Shown here: positions 1-5,059 of the stretch, one piece after another
Layout: each line of letters opens with the position of its first letter
How positions within the stretch are numbered: position 1 is the stretch's first letter
Notes under the pieces: generated by a model
The model's database searches: none
What the model was told of the DNA's origin: nothing
The model's input: the letters and a program-made list of their open reading frames with translations, nothing else
Made by a program: the position numbers and the translations under genes
DNA from: Pseudomonadaceae bacterium UBA836
GTDB lineage: Bacteria; Pseudomonadota; Gammaproteobacteria; Pseudomonadales; Pseudomonadaceae
Reading direction: 5' to 3'
DNA: 5,059 bases
Assembly (NCBI GenBank): GCA_002296055.1
Contig: DBHE01000065.1
Span: 1-5,059 of the forward strand

Positions 1-1284
1 AACCTGCGCTCGCTGTGGACGCCGAACGTGCGCTGGACCGAGGTGACCGAGTACGGCTTTGATGGCGGCCCGGTAACCAACCACCCGGCCTACACCAATG
101 AGCAGGATCTGGAAGAGCTGCGTGCCAACGTACTCAAGTCCGGTGAAATCGGTCGTCTGGTAGCCAACAACTTCAAGTCCAGCATCATTGAGGTGCCGCT
201 GCAGGAGTTCTACCCGAACCCGGAGAACCAGAGCGAGCTGCTGCGTCTGGACTACAAGGAGTTCTCGCATCAGCTGGAAGAGAAGATTCGCGATCGCTTC
301 CAGGATGAAAATCCGAACATCAAGATCCACATCGTTGGTTTCGCCAAGAAGGTCGGTGACCTGATCGACGGCCTGATCGGTGTCGTTGGCTTCTTCGCCA
401 TCGCCTTCGTGATCACCTTTGTGGCGCTGTATCTGTTCACCTGGTGTATCCGTAGTACCGTATCGGTGCTGGTAACCACGTTGATTGCGGTCGTATGGCA
501 GCTTGGCCTGATCAACCTGGTCGGCTTTGGGATAGACCCGTACTCGATGCTGGTGCCGTTCCTGATTTTCGCTATCGGTATTTCCCACGGCGTGCAGAAA
601 ATCAATGGTATTGCCTTGCAGTCCGGCGGTGCTGATAACGCCCTGACGGCTGCGCGACTGACCTTCCGTCAGTTGTTCCTGCCGGGCATGATTGCGATTC
701 TGGCCGATGCGGTTGGCTTTATTACGCTGCTGATCATCGATATCGGCGTGATTCACGAGCTGGCGATTGGTGCTTCCATCGGTGTGGCGGTTATCGTCTT
801 CACCAACCTGATCATGCTGCCGGTAACCATTTCCTATCTGGGTATCAGCAAGAAAGCGGTTGAGCGCTCCAAGCGTGATGCCGTGCGTGAACACCCGTTC
901 TGGCGCTTCCTGTCCAACGTGGCGCACCCGAACGTGGCGCCCTGGCTGGTGATCATCGCGCTGGTAGGTGGTGTTGGCTGCTTCATGTACCAGAAAGCCA
1001 ATATCAAGGTCGGTGACCTGGATGCCGGCGCGCCGGAGCTGCACCCGGACTCGCGCTACAACCTGGATAACGACTTCATCATCAGCAACTACACCACCAG
1101 TTCCGACATTCTGGTCGTGATGGTCAGCACGCCGCCGGAGAAATGCTCTGCCTACGACACCATGGAAGCCATCGACCAGCTGCAATGGAAGATGAGCAAC
1201 CTGGAAGGTGTGCAATCAGCGGTATCGCTGGTGACTGTGGCCAAGCAGGTGATCATGGGCTCCAACGAGGGCAACCTGAAGTGG
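1..1284 (+). repeat. Direct paralogous repeat, copy 1 (matches 3779-5059)
   Basis: This stretch aligns codon for codon with 3779-5059, with a single one-codon length difference near TM7 (copy 1 is one codon longer). Nearly identical blocks include 1-60 (4 mismatches, all synonymous), 343-372 (30 identical bases against 4121-4150), 1150-1175 (26 identical bases against 4925-4950) and 1216-1235 (20 identical bases against 4991-5010). It reflects gene duplication, not a mobile element: I saw no terminal inverted repeats or transposase. Confidence 0.9.
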
Positions 1285-2046
1285 CAGGGTCTGTCGCGTA
1301 ACCAGGACGTCCTGAACAACGCTATCAGCCGCGCGCCGTCGGGCATGTTCAACGCCGCCTGCTCGCTGGCCCCGGTGATGATCTTCCTGGATGACCACAA
1401 GGCCGACACCCTGACCCGCGCTACCGATGCGGTCAAGGAGTTCGCTGCCGAGTACAACACCGATGACATGACCTTCAAGCTGGCTGCGGGCAACGCCGGT
1501 ATCGAGGCGGCTACCAACGAAATCATCTCCAGCTCGGAGCTGACCATCCTGGTGCTGGTGTACATCTGGGTAGGTGTCATGTGCATGATCACCTTCCGCT
1601 CGGTCCCTGCAACCATCTGTATCGTACTGCCGCTGATCCTCACTTCGGTGATGGGTAACGCGCTGATGGCCTTCCTCGGCATTGGTATGAAGGTGGCAAC
1701 CTTGCCGGTGATCGCCCTGGGTGTCGGTATTGGTGTGGACTACGGTATCTATGTCTACAGCCGTCTGGAGACCTTCCTGCGCCAGGGTATGCCGCTGCAG
1801 GAGGCCTACTACGAGACCCTGCGCTCCACCGGTAAAGCGGTACTGTTCACCGGTCTGTGTCTGGCAATCGGTGTAGCAACCTGGATCTTCTCGGCCATCA
1901 AGTTCCAGGCCGATATGGGTCTGATGCTGACCTTCATGTTCCTGGTTAACATGATCGGTGCGATGCTGCTGCTGCCGGCACTGGCGCGCTTCCTGATCAA
2001 CCCGGACAAGGTTCGCAAGTCCAAGGGCAGCAAACTGTCTCACTGA
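1..2046 (+). CDS. RND-superfamily exporter (MMPL/HAE3-like, COG1033), 5'-truncated by window edge (RND-A)
   Basis: Inner-membrane proton-driven exporter, probably for hydrophobic or amphiphilic molecules; the substrate is unknown. The frame is open from base 1. The GTG at 28 is an internal Val codon, because the paralogue downstream aligns through it and has 112 more N-terminal residues, so the full protein should be about 793 aa. In fragment numbering, residues 1-124 are the end of periplasmic domain 1, TM2-TM6 lie at about 125-279, TM7 at 312-330, periplasmic domain 2 at about 331-511, and TM8-TM12 at about 513-664, followed by a short basic tail. TM10 carries GVGIGVDYG, whose Asp580-Tyr581 matches the proton-relay pair of MMPL/RND proteins. 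The equivalent helix TM4 reads FAIGISHGVQ with His196 and no DY pair. Cys382 and Cys454 lie in periplasmic domain 2 and could form a disulfide. The stop TGA is at 2044-2046 and a terminator follows. The family call is firm; function beyond 'exporter' is inference. Confidence 0.93.
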   Translation, partial: NLRSLWTPNVRWTEVTEYGFDGGPVTNHPAYTNEQDLEELRANVLKSGEIGRLVANNFKSSIIEVPLQEFYPNPENQSELLRLDYKEFSHQLEEKIRDRFQDENPNIKIHIVGFAKKVGDLIDGLIGVVGFFAIAFVITFVALYLFTWCIRSTVSVLVTTLIAVVWQLGLINLVGFGIDPYSMLVPFLIFAIGISHGVQKINGIALQSGGADNALTAARLTFRQLFLPGMIAILADAVGFITLLIIDIGVIHELAIGASIGVAVIVFTNLIMLPVTISYLGISKKAVERSKRDAVREHPFWRFLSNVAHPNVAPWLVIIALVGGVGCFMYQKANIKVGDLDAGAPELHPDSRYNLDNDFIISNYTTSSDILVVMVSTPPEKCSAYDTMEAIDQLQWKMSNLEGVQSAVSLVTVAKQVIMGSNEGNLKWQGLSRNQDVLNNAISRAPSGMFNAACSLAPVMIFLDDHKADTLTRATDAVKEFAAEYNTDDMTFKLAAGNAGIEAATNEIISSSELTILVLVYIWVGVMCMITFRSVPATICIVLPLILTSVMGNALMAFLGIGMKVATLPVIALGVGIGVDYGIYVYSRLETFLRQGMPLQEAYYETLRSTGKAVLFTGLCLAIGVATWIFSAIKFQADMGLMLTFMFLVNMIGAMLLLPALARFLINPDKVRKSKGSKLSH

Positions 2047-2063
2047 GGCGACTGACTGACCCG

Positions 2064-2096
2064 CAAGGCCCGCCAATTCGGCGGGCCTTGTTGTTT
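2064..2096 (+). terminator. Rho-independent terminator of RND-A
   Basis: A perfect 11-bp GC-rich stem is formed by 2064-2074 (CAAGGCCCGCC) and 2080-2090 (GGCGGGCCTTG), with a 5-base loop AATTC. TTGTTT follows at 2091-2096. It begins 17 bases after the RND-A stop codon. It separates RND-A from the downstream propeller/RND-B pair, so the pair should have its own promoter. Confidence 0.9.
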
Positions 2097-2147
2097 CTGG
2101 CGCAGTAAGTGGGGCGCTTAATGTGGAAAAATTGCGGCGAAAAGTGG

Positions 2148-2160
2148 TGATTCGGAATCA
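2148..2160. promoter_or_regulatory. Perfect 13-bp palindrome, candidate operator
   Basis: TGATTCGGAATCA has two perfect 6-base inverted arms around a single central G. It lies about 137 bases upstream of the propeller start codon and 52 bases after the terminator, where a repressor or activator site for the propeller/RND-B operon would be expected. I do not recognise it as the site of a known regulator. Palindromes this short occur by chance, so this is only a candidate. Confidence 0.3.
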
Positions 2161-2281
2161 ATGTTGTGATTAACAAAAGATAACCGTGAGCCGTTGGCGC
2201 TCGCCCCCTTGCCTCGTTACCATGATCCATTCCGCGTACTGGCGCACAAGCGCAATAAGATCGCAGAAGATTGATAACAAT

Positions 2282-2288
2282 AAGGGGG
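2282..2288 (+). promoter_or_regulatory. Ribosome binding site deciding the propeller gene start
   Basis: AAGGGGG is a strong purine-rich Shine-Dalgarno sequence with 8 bases between it and the ATG at 2297. The alternative upstream GTG at 2186 has no comparable site. This supports the 373-aa product over the 410-aa version. Confidence 0.75.
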
Positions 2289-2296
2289 ATTGGTGT

Positions 2297-3418
2297 ATGC
2301 GTGAGCCCACTCGTCGGCGCACTCAAACGACTCTGCCGGCCGTGACCGGTTACCGGGCGCAGTTCCGCAAGCTGTTCTGTTCATCTCGCCTGGCGTCTGC
2401 CGTCAGCCTCAGCGCCGCATTGCTTGCCGCGCCGGCTGTGCTGGCCGATACCGTTGCCGAGGCGCCCAAGCCGGCCATTAAGTCCGAGCTGGCCAGCCAT
2501 ACACTGTTGCTGGATGTCGCCGCTGCCGGCGAGCGTCTGGTTGCCGTGGGCAGCCGTGGGCACATCGTCTATTCCGACGATCAGGGTAGCAGCTGGACTC
2601 AGGCCGATGTACCAGCACGACAGTTGCTGACTGCCGTTTACTTTGCCGATGCCAACAACGGCTGGGCAGTAGGACATGACTCGGTCATCCTGCATAGCAG
2701 CGACGCCGGCGCCAGCTGGGAACTGCAATACCGTGATCCCGAGCTGGACATGCCCGAGGACCCGAATGGTCCCGGCCTGTTGGAACGCCCCCTGATGGAC
2801 GTCTGGTTCCGTGATGCCAGCACCGGGTTCGCCTTTGGTGCCTACGGCATCTATCTGCGCACCGATGATGGCGGCGAGACCTGGGAAGACCTGTCTTTCG
2901 ACATCGACAACCCCGATGGCTTCCACTACAACGCGGTCACCCCGGTGAAAGGCGCCGGCCTGTTCCTGGCTGGTGAGATGGGCACCCTGTATCGCTCTGC
3001 CGATTTTGGTGATACCTGGGAAACCCTGCAGAACTCTCCCTACGATGGCACCTGGTTCGGCGCAGCCGGCACCGGTGAGGCCAACCAGGTACTGGTCTGG
3101 GGTCTGCGCGGCAACATGTTCCGCTCTACCGACTTTGGCGACACCTGGGAGCAGGTCGAGCTCCATACGCCGAATAGTGGTCCGCTGGAAGCCACGCTGC
3201 TTGGCGGCACTCTGTCTGCTGGCGACAGCCTGGCAGTCGTTGGTGCTGGCGGTGTTGTGCTGACCAGCAGCGACAACGGCGAGAACTTCGACGTGGCTGT
3301 GCGCCCCGACCGCGTAGCGCTGGCAACGGCCAAGTATCTGCCTGATGGCCAGATGCTGCTGGTAGGTCAGCACGGTGTGGTCAAGGCATCCCCCAAGGGT
3401 CTGCCCAACATTCAATAA
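2297..3418 (+). CDS. Exported YCF48/HCF136-like beta-propeller protein with Asp-box repeats
   Basis: The 373-aa protein has a basic N-terminus rich in Arg, a hydrophobic stretch at about 32-49 and a likely signal peptidase I site after Ala50 (AVLA|DT), so the mature protein should be periplasmic. It consists of beta-propeller blades with Asp-boxes (S/T-x-D-x-G-x-x-W) at 93-100, 134-141, 189-196, 234-241, 277-284 and 324-331. The last has Phe331 in place of Trp. A final blade near 353-368 (GQHGVVKASPKG) lacks the box, giving about seven blades. An acidic, Pro-rich insertion lies at about 146-165. The family is named for the photosystem II assembly factor YCF48, but nothing here is photosynthetic. 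Its position 24 bases before RND-B suggests co-transcription and a role as a periplasmic partner or assembly factor of the exporter; that role is inference. No catalytic residues are recognised, and a sialidase is unlikely because the Arg triad and the FRIP motif are not seen. Confidence 0.88.
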   Translation: MREPTRRRTQTTLPAVTGYRAQFRKLFCSSRLASAVSLSAALLAAPAVLADTVAEAPKPAIKSELASHTLLLDVAAAGERLVAVGSRGHIVYSDDQGSSWTQADVPARQLLTAVYFADANNGWAVGHDSVILHSSDAGASWELQYRDPELDMPEDPNGPGLLERPLMDVWFRDASTGFAFGAYGIYLRTDDGGETWEDLSFDIDNPDGFHYNAVTPVKGAGLFLAGEMGTLYRSADFGDTWETLQNSPYDGTWFGAAGTGEANQVLVWGLRGNMFRSTDFGDTWEQVELHTPNSGPLEATLLGGTLSAGDSLAVVGAGGVVLTSSDNGENFDVAVRPDRVALATAKYLPDGQMLLVGQHGVVKASPKGLPNIQ

Positions 3419-3430
3419 GAATTAGCTGCC

Positions 3431-3437
3431 AGGAGAG
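3431..3437 (+). promoter_or_regulatory. Ribosome binding site of RND-B
   Basis: AGGAGAG lies 5 bases before the ATG at 3443 (AGGAG itself is 7 bases away). It sits in the 24-base gap after the propeller stop codon, with no terminator between, which fits one operon. Confidence 0.8.
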
Positions 3438-3442
3438 TCTGG

Positions 3443-5059
3443 ATGTCCAAGCATCATCAGGAGACGAGCGCGCCGTTTGTGGAGCGCCTTATCTTCAATA
3501 ACCGCATCGTCGTATTGCTGCTGTTTTCGCTGCTGACCCTGTTTTTCGGGTACCAAGCGGCGCAGGTCAAGCCCGACACCAGCTTTGAGAAGATGATTCC
3601 TCTCAAGCACCCCTACATCGCCAACATGATCGAGCACCAGAATGATCTGCCGAACCTCGGCAACACCATTCGTATTGCGGTCGCGATCAAAGATGGCGAC
3701 ATCTTCTCCACCGAGTACATGGAGACCCTCAAGCGCATTAACGATGAGGTGTTCTTCCTGCCGGGTGTAGACCGTTCGAACCTGCGTTCACTGTGGACGC
3801 CGAACGTGCGCTGGACCGAAGTAACCGAGTACGGCTTTGACGGTGGCCCGGTGGCAAACCGCCCGGCTTACCTCAGCGAGGCCGATCTGGACGAGCTGCG
3901 TGAAAACGTACTCAAGTCTGGTGAAATCGGTCGTTTGGTGGCGAACAACTTCAAGTCCACCATCATCGATATCCCGCTGCAGGAAGCCTATCCCAACCCG
4001 GAAAACCAGGGTGAGCTGATTCAGCTCGATTACGGTGATTTCTCTCGCCAGCTGGAAGAGAAGATCCGCACCGAGTTTCAGGGTGAAAATCCGAACATCC
4101 AGATTCACATTGTTGGTTTTGCCAAGAAGGTCGGTGACCTGATCGACGGCATCATCAAGGTGGTCATGTTCTTCGGCGCCGCGCTGGCGATCACCTTTGT
4201 ACTGCTGATGATCTTCACCCGCTGCTTCAAGAGCTCGATCACCACCCTGATCTGTTCGGTGATTGCGGTCGTCTGGCAGCTGGGCCTGCTGCGCACACTG
4301 GGCTTTGGTCTGGACCCGTACTCGATTCTGGTGCCGTTCCTGGTCTTCGCCATTGGTATCTCCCATGGTGTACAGATCATCAACGGTATGGCCATCGAAT
4401 ACACCGGTGCAGACGATGCGCAAACCGCTGCCCGTCGTGCTTTCCGTGCGCTTTACATCCCGGGCATCGTGGCACTGATCTCCGACGCCGTTGGCTTTGT
4501 AACCCTGCTGCTGATCGAGATTGAAGTTATTCGCGAGCTGGGTATCGCTGCGTCTGTTGGTGTGGGTGTGATCATTCTGACCAACCTGATGCTGCTGCCG
4601 ATCCTGATGTCCTACATCGGTATCAGCCGCAAGGCGGTCGAGCGCAATCGCAACCTGGCCAATCGCCCGCAAAAGCTGTGGCTGGGCATTGCCAAGTTCG
4701 CTCACCCGGCGGTGGCGCCCATCTCTGTGGTACTGGCTATCATTGCCTTCGCCTTCGGTATCTACCACGGCAAGAACGTCGCCATTGGCGACCTCGACCC
4801 GGGTGCCCCGGAGCTGCGTGCTGATTCACGCTACAACCTCGACAACCAGTTCATCATCGAGAACTACTCCACCAGCTCCGACATTCTGGTGGTCATGGTC
4901 AAGACGCCGGCAGAGCGCTGCTCAGCCTACGACACCATGGAAGCCATCGATCAGCTGGAATGGCGCATGAACAATCTGGACGGCGTGCAGTCAGCGGTAT
5001 CGCTGGTGACCGTTGCCAAACAGGTGATCATGGGTAACAACGAGGGCAACCTGAAGTGG
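3443..5059 (+). CDS. RND-superfamily exporter (MMPL/HAE3-like, COG1033), 3'-truncated by window edge (RND-B)
   Basis: This is a paralogue of the exporter at 1-2046, open for 539 codons to the last base with no stop. The start ATG has a good ribosome binding site and is followed by a short polar N-terminus and TM1 at about 22-37 (IVVLLLFSLLTLFFGY). Periplasmic domain 1 spans about 38-236, TM2-TM6 about 237-391, TM7 about 424-442, and the start of periplasmic domain 2 runs to 539. TM4 carries FAIGISHGVQ with His308, as in RND-A. The Asp-Tyr pair expected in TM10 lies beyond the window. Cys493 matches Cys382 of the RND-A fragment. By analogy with RND-A the whole protein should be near 790 aa. 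It lies directly behind the propeller gene and is probably translated from the same mRNA. The substrate is unknown; export of hydrophobic or amphiphilic compounds is inferred from the family. Confidence 0.93.
   Translation, partial: MSKHHQETSAPFVERLIFNNRIVVLLLFSLLTLFFGYQAAQVKPDTSFEKMIPLKHPYIANMIEHQNDLPNLGNTIRIAVAIKDGDIFSTEYMETLKRINDEVFFLPGVDRSNLRSLWTPNVRWTEVTEYGFDGGPVANRPAYLSEADLDELRENVLKSGEIGRLVANNFKSTIIDIPLQEAYPNPENQGELIQLDYGDFSRQLEEKIRTEFQGENPNIQIHIVGFAKKVGDLIDGIIKVVMFFGAALAITFVLLMIFTRCFKSSITTLICSVIAVVWQLGLLRTLGFGLDPYSILVPFLVFAIGISHGVQIINGMAIEYTGADDAQTAARRAFRALYIPGIVALISDAVGFVTLLLIEIEVIRELGIAASVGVGVIILTNLMLLPILMSYIGISRKAVERNRNLANRPQKLWLGIAKFAHPAVAPISVVLAIIAFAFGIYHGKNVAIGDLDPGAPELRADSRYNLDNQFIIENYSTSSDILVVMVKTPAERCSAYDTMEAIDQLEWRMNNLDGVQSAVSLVTVAKQVIMGNNEGNLKW
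3779..5059 (+). repeat. Direct paralogous repeat, copy 2 (matches 1-1284)
   Basis: This is codons 113-539 of RND-B, aligned with the start of the window. By hand count, protein identity is 103/124 over the end of periplasmic domain 1, 101/165 over TM2-TM6 and 77/91 over the visible part of periplasmic domain 2. The right edge of the window is reached before the similarity ends. Confidence 0.9.

Larger units (their letters stand above)
2097..2296. other. Intergenic region upstream of the propeller gene, expected to hold its promoter
   Basis: About 200 bases lie between the terminator and the ATG at 2297, and the part near 2120-2180 is A/T-richer than the flanking genes. A promoter is expected because a strong terminator lies upstream, but I found no good -35/-10 pair: TTGCGG at 2132-2137 has only GAATCA at the right spacing. 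The stretch is open in the propeller frame back to a GTG at 2186, but the peptide that would be added has no signal or domain character. I see no small gene or RNA here. Confidence 0.5.

Noticed and set aside
28..30. GTG at 28 as the start of RND-A
   Set aside because: The frame is open from base 1 and the paralogue aligns without a break upstream of this point; the codon encodes an internal Val.
1216..2076. Long antisense reading frame (286 codons)
   Set aside because: It lies opposite RND-A, is rich in Gln, His, Asp and Arg as expected of a shadow of a GC-rich gene, and runs through the terminator hairpin.
2195..2213. Sigma-54-like promoter (TGGCGC ... TTGCC)
   Set aside because: The GG and GC elements are 15 bases apart, not the required 12.
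2186..2296. GTG-initiated 37-residue N-terminal extension of the propeller protein
   Set aside because: No ribosome binding site was seen there; the ATG at 2297 has a strong one and gives a proper signal peptide near the N-terminus.
2297..2446. Tat signal peptide suggested by the Arg-rich start (TRRRTQ)
   Set aside because: The motif lacks the following hydrophobic F-L-K-like part and lies over 20 residues from the hydrophobic core; a Sec signal fits better.
2381..3415. Long antisense reading frame (344 codons)
   Set aside because: It mirrors the propeller gene, which has a signal peptide, repeats and a ribosome binding site; the antisense product shows no domain.
3788..4768. Long antisense reading frame (326 codons)
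   Set aside because: It is a shadow of RND-B, whose sense frame has no stop in the window; its composition is shadow-like (Gln, Asp, His rich).
1..5059. CRISPR array, tRNA, rRNA, insertion sequence or prophage parts
   Set aside because: No short regular repeats, tRNA-like folds, transposase or integrase coding sequence were seen; the only long repeat is the exporter paralogy.

Overview
The window looks like chromosomal DNA of a Pseudomonas-like gammaproteobacterium (Pseudomonas or Halopseudomonas type). I infer this from the moderately high GC content, the strong purine-rich ribosome binding sites, a GC-rich hairpin terminator with a short T-rich tail, and the gene pairing. The exact genus is not proven. 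All real genes read on the + strand.

Layout: (1) positions 1-2046 hold the C-terminal ~681 codons of a large RND-superfamily exporter of the COG1033/MMPL-like (HAE3) type, called RND-A here. Its first ~112 codons lie outside the window. (2) A clear Rho-independent terminator at 2064-2096 closes that transcription unit. (3) A ~200-base intergenic region (2097-2296) holds a perfect 6+1+6 palindrome but no convincing promoter. (4) Positions 2297-3418 encode an exported seven-bladed beta-propeller-like protein with Asp-box repeats of the YCF48/HCF136-like type. (5) After 24 bases comes RND-B (from 3443), a paralogue of RND-A, which runs off the right edge after 539 codons without a stop.

The two exporter genes form a long direct repeat, 1-1284 against 3779-5059. 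Both window edges therefore fall inside homologous genes, with the propeller gene between them. By hand count the paralogues are about 83-85% identical in protein sequence in the periplasmic parts I could align, but only about 61% across TM2-TM6 and clearly less around TM7. This is the reverse of the usual RND pattern and is the most interesting signal here.

Working model (inference): the propeller and RND-B are co-expressed, and the propeller sits in the periplasm where it could contact the conserved periplasmic domains of both exporters. RND-B, and probably RND-A, would move a hydrophobic or amphiphilic substrate using proton motive force. Substrate and phenotype cannot be read from this sequence. 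I recall related exporters and YCF48-like proteins occurring beside DUF1329/DUF1302 outer-membrane proteins in gammaproteobacteria, but neither family is visible here.
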